NCBI GenBank assembly: GCA_951217055.1
Contig: OX578283.1
Location: 62,625,832 to 62,689,831, forward strand
Length of the DNA stretch: 64,000 nucleotides
Source: Gerris lacustris
Taxonomy: Eukaryota > Arthropoda > Insecta > Hemiptera > Gerridae
Reading direction: 5' to 3'
This document shows positions 21,690 to 32,690 of the stretch, piece by piece. A model generated the notes under the pieces. It searched no databases. It saw only the letters and a list, made by a program, of their open reading frames with translations, and was not told the origin of the DNA. The first letter of the stretch is position 1. Each line of letters opens with the position of its first letter. A program made the position numbers and the translations under genes.

Positions 21690-23575
21690 ATCGATACATT
21701 TAATGGTTGTTTAGACTACTGAATATTATCAGTTCAATAAACGAGAGAGATGATATCTTGTCTAATCACTGATAATATCGATATATCTAATGGTTGTTTA
21801 GACTAATGAATATTATCAGTTCAATTAACAAGAGAGATAATATCTTGTCTAATCACTGATAATATCGATATATCTAATGGTTGTTTAGACTAATGAATGT
21901 TATCAGTTCAATTAACAAGAGAGATGATATCTTGCTAATCACTGATAATATCGATATATCTAATGGTTGTTTGGACTAATGAATATTATCAGTTTAATTA
22001 ACAAGAGAGATGATATCTTGTCTAATCACTGATAATATCGATAAATCTAATGGTTGTTTAGACTAATGAATATTATCACTTCAATAAACAAGAGAAATGA
22101 TATCTTGCTAATTACTGATAACATCGATATATCTAATGGTTGTTTAGACTAATGAATATTATCAGTTCAATATACAAGAGAGAAGATATCTTGTCTAATA
22201 ACTGATAACATCGATATATCTAATGGTTGTTTTGATTAATAAATATTATCAGTTCAATTAACAAGAGAGATGATATCTTGTCTAATTACTGATAATATCG
22301 ATATATCTAATGGTTGTTTAGACTAATGAATATTATCAGTTCAATCAACAAGAGAGATGATATCTTGTCTAATCACTGATAATATCGATATATCTAATGG
22401 TTCTTTAGACTAATGAATATTATCAGTTCAATTAAGAAGAGAGAAGATATCTTGTCTAATAACTGATAACATCGATATATCTAATGGTTGTTTTGATTAA
22501 TAAATATTATCAGTTCAATTAACAAGAGAGATGATATCTTGTCTAATTACTGATAATATCGATATATCTAATGGTTGTTTAGACTAATGAATATTATCAG
22601 TTCAATTAACAAGAGAGATGATATCTTGTCTAATCACTGATGTATCGATATATCTAATGGTTCTTTAGACTAATGAATATTATCAGTTCAATTAAGAAGA
22701 GAGATGATATCTTGTCTAATCACTGATAACATCGATATATCTAATGGTTGTTTAGACTAATTATAATGAATATTATCATTTCAATTAACAAGAGAGATGA
22801 TATCTTGTCTAATCACTGATAACATCGATATATCTAATGGTTGTTTTGACTAATAAGTATTATCAGTTCAATTAACAAGAGAGATGATATCTTGTCTAAT
22901 CACTGATAATATCGATATATCTAATGGTTGTTTTGACTAATAAATATTATCAGTTCAATTAACAAGAGAGATGATATCTTGTCTAATCACTGATAATATC
23001 GATATATCTAATGGTTGTTTTGACTAATAAATATTATCAGTTCAATTAACAAGAGAGATGATATCTTGTCTAATCACTGATAATATCGATATATCTAATG
23101 GTTGTTTTGACTAATAAATATTATCAGTTCAATAAACAAGAGAAATGATATCTTGCTAATCACTGATAATATCGATATATCTAATGGTTGTTTAGACTAA
23201 TGAATATTATCAGTTCAATTAACAAGAGAGATGATATCTTGTCTAATCACTCATGGTATCGATATATCTAATGGTTGTTTTGACTAATAAATATTATCAG
23301 TTCAATTAACAAGAGATAATATCGTGTCTAAACACTGATAATATTGGTATATCTAATGGTTGTTTAGACTAATGAATATTATATTTTCAATTAACAAGAG
23401 AGATGATATCTTGTCTAATCACTGATAATATCGATAAATCTAATGGTTGTTTAGACTAATGAATATTATCAGTTCAATGAACAAGAGAAATGATATCTTG
23501 GCTAATCCCTCATGGTATCGATATATCTAATGGTAGCTTAGACTAAAGGATATTATCTACTTCTATAAACAAGAT
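21690..23575 (+). repeat. 87-bp satellite, array 1 (about 22 units)
   Basis: Units carry ATATCTAATGGTTGTTTAGA, then CTAATGAATATTATCAG, AACAAGAGAGATGATATC and TTGTCTAATCACTGATAA. Most units are about 85-89 bp and differ at few sites; variants such as TTTTGACTAATAAA recur in blocks, which points to local expansion of subsets. Ends at a Crypton-like element. Confidence 0.9.
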
Positions 23576-23854
23576 AGAAAATTTAGGATTAAGATCTTTT
23601 ATCTGCGATTGATACGAAATGTAAACATTGTATCTCTGTTTAGATGCGTAGAAAGTGATTCTTTACGTACTTTTTCATTGCGCATGCGCGTCTCATAGTT
23701 CTGAAGAATTTCTCTTCTTTACCACCCTAGGGTGGTAAAGAAGAGGAATTCTTCAGCTTTACTCACGATTAGCTAGTTTGTTTACATTTATCAAAACTAA
23801 CTCGCTGTTCATTTAATTAAGTAACTGTATATATCGAGTTTTTAGTGAAAAACA

Positions 23855-24018
23855 ATGAGTGAATCAAGTGACTTTGACGAATATGTAGAGAATAATACTT
23901 CTCCAGAAATAATTAATTCGGCAAAAAATACAACTCAAGAATGAATGTCATCTTTATCAAGAGAGAGAAGATACGAACTTACATACAGCAAGTTTATTTT
24001 TTTCTGTATTTATTATTT
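23855..24018 (+). pseudogene. N-terminal relic resembling a Crypton-type tyrosine recombinase
   Basis: ATG 23855 opens MSESSDFDEYVENNTSPEII, then NSAKNTTQE, a TGA, and in the same frame MSSLSRERRYELTYSKFI. The pattern acidic Ser-rich start, then L-S-x-E-x-Y-E-x-x-Y-x-x-F-I resembles the N-terminal helical domain of eukaryotic tyrosine recombinases of Crypton/KRAB-A-like type (known pattern; my inference). The copy at 53371 has MSSLSKEKYELTYRKFIEFF and is closer to that pattern. The catalytic Arg/His/Tyr domain is absent, so this is not an enzyme. Confidence 0.45.
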
Positions 24019-24034
24019 AAATCTAACAATCGTA

Positions 24035-24179
24035 GATAAAATACGGTACGCAACTCGTGCGAAAACGGCATTTTGCATTGCTCGTGTGGTTTTACTACCT
24101 TCGCTGTCGCTCGGGTGCAAACTCCACACTCGCATGCAAAATGCTACTTTCCGCACTCGACGCGTAATGTACTATTATA
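24035..24179 (+). repeat. GC-rich hairpin module at the 3' end of the Crypton-like copy 1
   Basis: GATAAAATACGGTACGCAAC begins one arm. ACTCGTGCG and GGCATTTTGCAT pair with ATGCAAAATGC and CCGCACTCG. The loop contains TTCGCTGTCGCTCGGG. The outer motif is a diverged form of the edge seen at 7121, 13447 and 50602. Equivalent modules: 25548-25692, 39185-39329, 53557-53696. Confidence 0.6.
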
Positions 24180-24245
24180 GAAAAGGAACATAACCCGAAC
24201 ACATTCGTCTAATTAGTTAATTTAGCAAAGCTTGAAGCTTAAACA

Positions 24246-25085
24246 TATCGATATATCTAATGGTTGTTTAGACTAATGAATATTATCAGTTCAATTAACA
24301 AGAGAGATGATATCTTGTCTAATCACTGATGTATCGATATATCTAATGGTTCTTTAGACTAATGAATATTATCAGTTCAATTAAGAAGAGAGATGATATC
24401 TTGTCTAATCACTGATAATATCGATATATCTAATGGTTGTTTTGACTAATAAATATTATCAGTTCAATTAACAAGAGAGATGATATCTTGTCTAATCACT
24501 GATAATATCGATATATCTAATGGTTGTTTTGACTAATAAATATTATCAGTTCAATTAACAAGAGAGATTATATCTTGTCTAATCACTGATAATATCAATC
24601 AATACATCTAATGGTTGTTTTGACTAATAAATATTATCAGTTCAATAAACAAGAGAAATGATATCTTGCTAATCACTGATAATATCGATATATCTAATGG
24701 TTGTTTAGACTAATGAATATTATCAGTTCAATTAACAAGAGAGATGATATCTTGTCTAATCACTCATGGTATCGATATATCTAATGGTTGTTTTGACTAA
24801 TAAATATTATCAGTTCAATTAACAAGAGATAATATCTTGTCTAATCACTGATAATATTGGTATATCTAATGGTTGTTTAGACTAATGAATATTATATTTT
24901 CAATTAACAAGAGAGATGATATCTTGTCTAATCACTAATAATATCGATATATCTAATGGTTGTTTAGACTAATGAATATTATCAGTTCAATAAACAAGAG
25001 AAATGATATCTTGGCTAATCACTCATGGTATCGATATATCTAATGGTAGCTTAGACTAAAGGATATTATCTACTTCTATAAACAA
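24246..25085 (+). repeat. 87-bp satellite, array 2 (about 10 units)
   Basis: Continues directly after the first Crypton-like copy. The unit order, including the odd unit with CACTGATGTATCGATA (24328), matches array 1 from about 22555 on, minus two units. It is therefore part of a larger duplication rather than an independent expansion. Confidence 0.9.
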
Positions 25086-25112
25086 GATAGAAAATTTAGG
25101 ATTAAGATCTTT

Positions 25113-25692
25113 TATCTGCGATTGATACGAAATGTAAACATTGTATCTCTGTTTAGATGCGTAGAAAGTGATTCTTTACGTACTTTTTCATTGCGCATGC
25201 GCGTCTCATAGTTCTGAAGAATTCCTCTTCTTTACCACCCTAGGGTGGTAAAGAAGAGGAATTCTTCAGCTTTACTCACGATTAGCTAGTTTGTTTACAT
25301 TTATCAAAACTAACTCGCTGTTCATTTATTAAAGTAACTGTATATATCGAGTTTTTAGTGAAAAACAATGAGTGAATCAAGTGACTTTGACGAATATGTA
25401 GAGAATAATACTTCTCCAGAAATAATTAATTCGGCAAAAAATACAACTCAAGAATGAATGTCATCTTTATCAAGAGAGAGAAGATACGAACTTACATACA
25501 GCAAGTTTATTTTTTTCTGTATTTATTATTTAAATCTAACAATCGTAGATAAAATACGGTACGCAACTCGTGCGAAAACGGCATTTTGCATTGCTCGTGT
25601 GGTTTTACTACCTTCGCTGTCGCTCGGGTGCAAACTCCACACTCGCATGCAAAATGCTACTTTCCGCACTCGACGCGTAATGTACTATTATA
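25113..25692 (+). mobile_element. Crypton-like element, copy 2
   Basis: Essentially identical to copy 1 at an offset of 1513 bp, including flanks to AAGCTTGAAGCTTAAACAT. The palindrome at 25214-25269 is perfect over 56 bp, centred on CCCTAGGG. The relic frame at 25368 has the same TGA as copy 1, so the stop predates the duplication. Confidence 0.7.
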
Positions 25693-25769
25693 GAAAAGGA
25701 ACATAACCCGAACACATTCGTCTAATTAGTTAATTTAGCAAAGCTTGAAGCTTAAACATATCGATACTT

Positions 25770-26255
25770 GGCATGGCCATCGCCAAGTCGAGATTTGTCT
25801 TCTAAATGCTTTAGACGATAAATCTTAATTAATTTTTGATTATCTTGATTTAAAAGATAATAGGTGAACATCATCTAATAGAATTTTAAAAAACTGCCTC
25901 CCCACCCTAAACTAGCTAGAAATAAAATAAAACTAATTAAATCTAACAAATATTTAATGTTAATAGTTACTACATATTATCATTTATAAAAATTCAAACT
26001 CAAAGAGGATAAACCTTGTTGAATTAACAGTCAAATCCTTACTCAAAGTTAAATATAATTGATGAATATTCAAAAGAAATCAGTTGTTCAGTGGAGTTAA
26101 GCCGGGCACGTAGCCAATTTAAATAGAATACCAGGCTAGCAAGACTACTAATGGTTAATGCTGACGAAATGTATAAGAATAAGGGAAGTAGTCAAAATGT
26201 TAATAAGGGTTTTTCAAGAAACATGCGGTTTTGCCAATTTATACAAACAATAGTA
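25770..26255. other. Unassigned spacer
   Basis: Left of this the duplicated block ends in ATCGATACTTGGCATGG. No gene seen. Confidence 0.35.
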
Positions 26256-26790
26256 ATGAACTTTCCTTTAAACTTTAAACAATATTTTAATTTTGCTTCC
26301 AAGCTAACCGAAGGTAACGGAAGTTATGTGTTTGTTCTGAAGAGCGAAATTTTTTAATAGTCTCCAATTTCAAAAATGCAATCAAAGACAGAAAATCTAT
26401 TTCAGACACGAGGGAACAATTTTGGTTCCATGTCTGTCTGTCGGTCTCTCAGTTGCTCAATTTTTTCGAATCAAAATATCTTAAAAACTACTAATTTGCC
26501 CATTGTTGATCCCATATTATCAGTTTAAATTTTCTGCACCCATTTATTTCTCTTCCTCATGTCCACAAACATATTTTTTTATGAAATTCGGATGGTATTT
26601 CTGGTCGCACGTTTGGTGTAACGTTGCATGCAAACACTGCATAAACATTAACATATCTGGTTCGAGAGCATTTGTAACGTTGCAAATCCTTCTATACTGT
26701 AATAAAACAGCCTAAACACTGACATATCTGGTGTGAGGGGACATGTAATTTTGCAAATTCCTCTATATAGTCAAAAGAAACACTCACATA
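26256..26790 (+). repeat. Foldback-type repeat R, copy 1
   Basis: Contains CCGAAGGTAACGGAAG, GTTCTGAAGAGCG, CAGACACGAGGGAACA, a TGTCTGTCTGTCGGTC run and CCCATATTATCAGTTT. This is a family with at least nine copies in the window. Its distal 250 bp or so occur in both orientations, so full elements must have long inverted ends. It then shows two diverged repeats of CATATCTGGT...AACGTTGCAAAT. Confidence 0.65.
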
Positions 26791-26814
26791 TCTCAAGAAC
26801 TCCTTTCCTTTAAC

Positions 26815-26990
26815 AGGGGGATATATCTAACTAGACGTTAGGGAGAGGAAATGGACGGACTCGATGGTAGCCGAAGAGGCGCGCCTCTTCGGCTACCATC
26901 GGGTAAGGCGGTAGCTTAATCGGCTACCTTTGGACCCGAGTCCTATCATCGCACAATTCTGTCCTGTCACTTGCTCTATACATCTATCTA
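26815..26990 (-). repeat. Dispersed repeat G piece with a perfect 40-bp palindrome
   Basis: 26862-26901 is a perfect palindrome whose half is CGATGGTAGCCGAAGAGGCG. The flanking ACTAGACGTTAGGGAGAGGA matches the reverse of repeat G at 29790-29990. Confidence 0.7.
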
Positions 26991-27199
26991 CTAACATATC
27001 ATTTTTTTTACTCTACCCCACCTACTACTGTGTTAATTGTTATTTATAAAAATGACTTCATATTATTGTAATAATTATGAAATTACAATATTATTTTCTT
27101 TTAATTGATTAATTTATATTTATGTAATTTAATTTGTATGTTATATTATGCGTTTGAACCCCACAAATTGTAAATTATAAAAACCTTGGAATAAATTCA

Positions 27200-28360
27200 T
27201 TTTTAGGGTTTTGTAGAATCTTCTCAAAACCCTTATGCCGAGGGTGATGTGTCCGTCTGTCCGTCGCTCTTTGGTTCATAGGGCCCGAACCGTTTAAGCT
27301 AAAGAGCTGAAATTTGAAATACTGGTGTAACTTTTTGACCCAACCACAGGAAAAATATACAGAAGTTCAAAATTAAATATGCGCATGCGCAATTCGCAAA
27401 AATGTTGTAAACTCAAAAATTTATATTTTTTTTAATTTTCGAGTGGGGTATCAAATGAAAGCTGCTTAAGAGTAGGACGCAAATATATATAAGCTTTTGT
27501 AAATTTTGCATTCCTTATTGGGTAAAAAAATCAAAATATACCCAAAAAAAATTTCCCCCCCCCCAACCACTATACTTCGGCTGGTCCTAAAATTTCGAAA
27601 TAATTCATGCTAATGCCTTATTGTGGAGCGATGAAAATTCCGGGAGTTCATCCCAAATTTTAAAAAATTGCCAATTTTGGGCGCGAAAATTTGAAGTGCG
27701 CCAAAAATTTTATTTTTTAAAAATTTTGAGTTGGGTATCAAATGAAAGCTGCTGAAGAGTAGGACGCAAAGATATATATACATTTTCAAATTTTGCATTC
27801 CTTATTGGGTAAAAAAATCAAAATATACCCAAAAAAAATTCCCCCCCCCCCCCCAACCACTATACTTCGGCTGGTGCTAAAATTTCGAAATAATTCATGC
27901 TAATGCCTTATTGTGGGGCGATGAAAATTCCGGGAGTTCATCCCAAATTTTAAAAAATTGCCAATTTTGGGCGCGAAAATTTGGAGTGCGCCAAAAATTT
28001 TATTTTTTAAAAATTTTGAGTCTGGTATCATATGAAAGCTGGTGAAGAGTAGGATTCAAATATATATTTGCTTTTTTAAATTTTTCATTCTTTATTAATT
28101 TTATAAGTCAAAATATACCCCCAAAAATTTCCCCCTCCCCAACCACTATATAACGGGTGGTCCTAAAATTTCGAAATAATTCATGGTTATACCTTATGGT
28201 GAAGCGATGGAAATGGTTTGAAAAAATGAATTTTTCTAGTCGTTATTACCGATGAAAAACATTGTGACCCCCCGGGGGATCGAACCCGGACCCTTGAGAT
28301 CGAAGAATAAAATCATAATTACATAACGGGCATGCTTAATCTTCTACAAAACCCTAAAAA
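27200..28360 (+). mobile_element. TIR element H with three internal 290-bp repeats
   Basis: Perfect 19-bp inverted ends TTTTTAGGGTTTTGTAGAA. Inside, units starting near 27441, 27728 and 28018 each hold GGTATCAAATGAAAGCTG-like sequence, a C run and CAACCACTATA then CGGCTGGT. A TGTCCGTCTGTCCGTCG run sits near the left end. Near the right end (28258-28300) a tRNA T-arm-like block GGGTTCGATCCCC is readable on the minus strand. No transposase frame. A truncated reverse copy is at 60995-61769. No clear target duplication. Confidence 0.7.
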
Positions 28361-28822
28361 GTACTTGGACGCAAGTACTTCCCTGTGATTTTTTAACCTA
28401 AGAATTGTCACATCTGAATTAAATAAATTCAATATATAACAGAAACTGGAAGAAGATGCCTGGACTTGATTGTGATATAATAACTTAAAAAAAAAAAAAT
28501 AATACGAAAAAATGAAAAATGATTATGAGTGCGGATCTAATATTTTATCAAATTGAATTTGGGTATGAAGAGCTTTTGGCAACACCTGAATTTTTTTGTT
28601 TCTTTTTAATTGTAAATTGTCTCTTTATTATAATTATGAATTTTAAAAGTACTTTGAGAGAATTATGGACCTCACGTAGAAACAATTTTTTTCCAGTATT
28701 TCCTATTTTTATCAGATGTCATAACATACTTGACATTATTTTCAGTTTTATACTGATTTTTCCAAATAAGAAAACTTAAGTTATTAAATGCTTTATTAAA
28801 ACTTTTAATACTAAGATTATGA

Positions 28823-29065
28823 TCATGGTTCAGATGTGTCTGAAGTAAAAAGCCATTGGATGATTGGGAACAAGCGAAACAATGTTTTTTGTTTAATATG
28901 ACACTTGATGTGTTTGTTTAGACTTCGTTTATCAATAATTTTTTTTTTATTGCAATGATGACAGGTGAATTTATTTTGTTGAATCGTATGAACACGTCTT
29001 ATGTGTTTTTGTAAATATGCCATTTCTGATAAAATTTTCTAACAACGTTTACAAAGAATAGTCAT
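28823..29065 (-). pseudogene. Two-finger C2H2 zinc-finger relic
   Basis: From ATG 29065 (minus) the frame reads MTILCKRC, a TAG, then AYLQKHIRRVH, giving C-x2-C-x12-H-x4-H if the stop is counted as a residue. Finger 2 is FTCHHC then SLNKHIKCH, C-x2-C-x13-H-x3-H; the extra residue sits at an A10-type run, so slippage is likely. Zinc-finger proteins of this class bind nucleic acid. No linker TGEKP and no more fingers are seen. It may be a processed or truncated gene copy or part of a transposon protein; I see no flanking exons. Confidence 0.55.
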
Positions 29066-29324
29066 TTTGCTTGAGTGTCAAAAATAGAGATCAAAAACCA
29101 AAATGAACTAGAACCAAAAAAAATAAATTATACGTATAATAGATTTATAATTGTAAAAAAACTTATCTTTTTTTAATTATGAATTTATATATGTATTCGA
29201 GTATATGTATAATATTATATATATTTTTAGATTAGTAAGTTAAACTAAATAAAACAAAAATTTTAAGAGGGTTCAAAACTATAAATGAAACGAAAAGTAA
29301 GAAAAAGAACCCAGCATAAACAAA

Positions 29325-29585
29325 AATAGACTGCCAATTGGTGTGGCACATAGCTTCCTTACGCCCTTTATTGATTTTATACTTTTACAAGCCATTATTG
29401 TCTAATTTGTTTAATTGTTTTCCTCGATTTTTAATCTGTCAAAATTGTTCTGATTTTGTTACATAAATTAAAGTATCAATTTAGCAAAAGTCGGAGACAT
29501 AAAATTTTTTCGTTCTTCAGAACGATCTCATAGCTTCCGTTACCTTCGGTAAGCTCGGAAGCAATACCATACAAAAATATAAAGT
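29325..29585 (-). repeat. Foldback-type repeat R, end and core
   Basis: AGACTGCCAATTGGTGTGGC opens the unit and TTCGTTCTTCAGAACGA with TTCCGTTACCTTCGGTAAG follows, the reverse of copy 1. Confidence 0.65.
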
Positions 29586-29789
29586 TTAAATCAATCAACA
29601 CCAAGAATCAAGCAGAGAGTTTAAAAAAGTATTCCGGGTAACATTTATAATGAGGAAGCCAAGGGAGAATAAAGAACGAGGGAGAAAAAACAGAGTGACA
29701 GAGATAAGGAAGGCTTTGAGACGTGCTCTACTTGGAGATCAAAACTAGTTAGATTGTTAATGTAAATTGTTAGTGTTAGGTAGTAGGTA

Positions 29790-29990
29790 GTTAGATTTAA
29801 GGTTTATAAGTGTAGTAGCGCTGGGCTATAGGGCTAGAGTGGGGGAGATCCGAAAGAAGCCGAACTACATGTCACGGGTTCGGTTACCTTCGAGTCCGTT
29901 TTTTTCCTCTCCCTAACGTCTAGTGATATACCTACCTCCTTCTATTGATATAGTTTGGTCTACCCTTCTCTCTCTTACTCATTTGACTGG
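29790..29990 (-). repeat. Dispersed repeat G, copy 3
   Basis: Reverse orientation relative to 996-1111; shares AGCGCTGGGCTATAGG, TAGAGTGGGGGAGA and TCCCTAACGTCTAGTGATAT. Confidence 0.6.
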
Positions 29991-30122
29991 TTTGTTTATT
30001 AAAACCTTTTTAATAATACATTAAGATACATATAATTTCAAGTAGGAAAATTGCGAATCTTTAATTTTGTAATCCTTTTTTTTAAAAATATTTATATATT
30101 TTGAAAATTATTTGTAGAATTA

Positions 30123-31761
30123 AGGTGGGTTTATAGCCTGCGTTTTATTCGTGCTTCAGAATAATCTATGGGCTGTCATAACATAACGTGAAAAAAGTTA
30201 GTTCCAAACCAACTTTCTCGCGTTGAAGCTAACCTGAGTGAAACCTTCCTGTCCTCTTCCCTCTTGTTTATATTATTGATTTCATTTTTCAGGTCATCCA
30301 TTTACACAATTAATATTCAATACAGACTTGTTAGCGAATTTTCGAAAAAAATAAGTTATAGTGGCTATAGTGGAGGTGTAGTGGCTTTAAAAGTTTTGTA
30401 ATGCGAATTTTTGAATATATTCCATGGCAATCTGTTTTAGACCATTCTTAATCGATTTCTGAAAGTTAACACTTTTTTATGTATGAATGTATATGTGAAT
30501 ATATATTATGAATATATATGTGTCACTCCAGACGATATCTCACCCTAGGATGCACTTAAAAAATCCAGTCAAATGTTAAAATGTCAATAATATCAAAAGA
30601 AAGGATGAGTTCGTTGGCCAGAATTTTTGGAGTCAATTTAGGGGTAACATTTTAACAATTTAGGGTCAAAAATAGCATAAAAACGTGATGTTTTTTTTTC
30701 AATTTTACCCCCCTCTTATCTATATATATAAAATCCAAATACCACTCACTGACTGACTGACTGACACATCACGATATCTCTGAAACCACTGGACCTACGA
30801 CCATGAAATTTTGTAGGTGTGTTTCTCTTACCTCCTAGGTGCTCGCTAAGAAATATTTTAAAAATCCGCCATCTTGATTCAAGATGGCGGCAATTTATAT
30901 ACAAAATTCGACAAGACGATATCTCAGGAACCAATTGTACTAGAACCTTGAAATTCAGAAGTTGGCTTCCTTTTATGAAATTAGTAACTTTTAATAAATA
31001 GTTTACCAATCGGGCATATTGATTCAAGATGGCGGCCATACATATATAAAAGTCAACATGTGTGCATGTTCTTTATACAAATCTACAGTTTTAGTCCGAT
31101 CTCGATGAAAATTTGCACACTTGACCTTCAAAGCAAGGGGAAGGTAACTGTTTACATGAATTTTCGAACTATAACTTTTAGTTCAAAGGGGTACGGGGTA
31201 CAAGTAATGAATACCCTTTATCTTCATGATGCATATCGTTGAAATGCTCTTTATGAGTACAGTAATTGTTGTTATGTGTACAGTTTTGTCATATTTTCAT
31301 TTAGGAGGGGGTAAATTTAGGATATTTGCAAATGATCTTATCAAAGAGGTGGGGGATATAACAAGGAGGGAATAGAATCTAGATATTCTCGCAGAGTAAA
31401 ATAATTTGTATGCTTTCCTGGTAGTTTATATACTTATCAAATTTAAAAACACTCCGTAGCGAAGCACGGGTATCCAGCTAGTATATATATAAAAAAAATA
31501 TACGACAAAAGTGAACATAATAATCATTAAGTCATGGTGCATGACTGGACTTCTTATTTTATTTTACAACCATCTTTTTAGAAAGTTAGTGTTTTATTAT
31601 AATAATATATTTGGCTTTGATTACAACCTCAACGGAACACTGCGCAAGTGCGCAAGGAAGGAAAGGTAGGGGAAAACACTCAGTGACTTCTGTATGGCTT
31701 CATAAATGTATTTTTATCTAAGTAGCCCAACTGCACGTAAAAAACTGCTGTAAACCCACCT
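30123..31761. mobile_element. PIF/Harbinger-like MITE carrying a nested Helitron
   Basis: Inverted ends AGGTGGGTTTATAGC and GCTGTAAACCCACCT, flanked by TTA at 30120-30122 and 31762-31764, matching the TWA target preference of PIF/Harbinger. Without the nested Helitron-like insertion it would be about 876 bp. No transposase frame is visible. Confidence 0.6.
30719..31481 (+). mobile_element. Non-autonomous Helitron-like element, copy 1 (763 bp)
   Basis: 5' end TCTATATATATATAAAATCC follows an A; the 3' end is CCAGCTAG followed by T. About eight bases before CTAG is a hairpin (CCGTaGC gaa GCACGG). TC...CTRR ends, a 3' hairpin and insertion between A and T are the known Helitron rules. Inside are TTGATTCAAGATGGCGG blocks that are partly self-complementary. 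There is no Rep/helicase coding. The second copy is at 44099-45105. Confidence 0.7.
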
Positions 31762-32004
31762 TTAATGTTGATATATTAGAAGAAATCAAAACCATTTTCA
31801 ATGTCGGGTATACCTAGGCAAGTATTGATTATGTTATTATTATTTTCTTTTTCTTTCCAAGGATCTTTTAATAAGTCTAAGTAATTAACATTCTAGCCTT
31901 TTAGCCGAGTAATTATAAGGTTCACGTTTCACCATAGTTTTTGAAACTCTAACCAAGGAATTTTTAATGCTCAATGAGTTTTAATAAGTTTAAACTTTTT
32001 TTTT

Positions 32005-32265
32005 TTAGATTATTGCTTCCAAGCTTATCGAAGCAACGGAAGCATTTTTATATTTTTGAAGAACGAAATTCAATCTCTAAACTCAAAAATTCCTAGATAG
32101 AAATCTGTTTGTCTCATGTCTGTATAACAGTCGTCGGTCGGTCGTTCAACAATTTTGCGAACCACCATCTTAAACACAATTATTGCAATTTAATGATATT
32201 TGGAGGGTTGAGTTAACTCACTGTTTAATGTTCTGATTGTCCCATGTGCAATGTTAAACAAACAT
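32005..32265 (+). repeat. Foldback-type repeat R, partial copy
   Basis: CTTCCAAGCTTATCGAAG, TTTGAAGAACGAAATT and TGTCTCATGTCTGTATAACA show a diverged core of the family. Confidence 0.55.
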
Positions 32266-32311
32266 AACTTTTTCTTCTTCATGCTAACATATATTTTTGA
32301 TTATGACACAT

Positions 32312-32690
32312 ATCTAGGGAGCCGTGGCCGAGGGGCTCTAGGCGCCTGCCCGGCTATCAATAAGTCGAGGCGACTCGAGGTCGTGGGTTCGATCCCTGGC
32401 CATAATCCTCTGAATTGCATGTATGAATCGAGGAAGGAGCAGGGTGGGGGACACCCCCTATGGGGCACTCTTCCCCCATGCTTTGACGCAGGCTTAAATA
32501 GCTTACTAATGACCACACTATACTCGCTTTGGCGGTTCAATGTACAAATGTATGATGTGTGAAGTAGCTGGAACTCTACCACGGGTAAAATGGGCCTAAA
32601 AGATGACCTAATTGCTAGGTTCGAACAAGTGGTTCGTCCTACCCGTCTAGGAAGTACTAGATTACTACTACTACTATCCCACTTATATCT
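32312..32690 (+). repeat. SINE-A, best copy (tRNA-Leu/Ser-type head)
   Basis: GAGCCGTGGCCGAGGGG supplies the A box (TGGCCGAGGGG) and GGGTTCGATCCC the B box of RNA polymerase III. The body shows AGGAGCAGGGTGGGGGACAC, GCTTAAATAGCTTACTAATG and GGTTCGAACAAGTGGTTCG, and ends in (ACT)n. Reverse copies: 1624-1853 and 62640-62985. It may also supply the seed for the (ACT)n run at 62219. Confidence 0.8.

Larger units (their letters stand above)
23600..24179 (+). mobile_element. Crypton-like element, copy 1 (580 bp)
   Basis: Opens TATCTGCGATTGATACGAAA. The inverted CAATCGTAGATA at about 24027-24038 is followed by a terminal hairpin module (24035-24179). It also holds a 56-bp near-perfect palindrome at 23701-23756 and a short coding relic. 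Three further copies lie at 25113, 38773 and 53130. Ends CGCGTAATGTACTATTATA. Confidence 0.65.

Noticed and set aside
21460..21699. 79-codon minus-strand ORF
   Set aside because: Lies entirely in the foldback half-copy and the start of the satellite.
21690..23575. Centromeric satellite
   Set aside because: Only about 32 units in total, interrupted and local; nothing in the window shows centromeric context.
23945..24193. 82-codon ORF taken as a complete small gene
   Set aside because: Only the first 18 or so residues follow the recombinase-like frame; the rest is the terminal hairpin read through, and the sister copy is identical by duplication.
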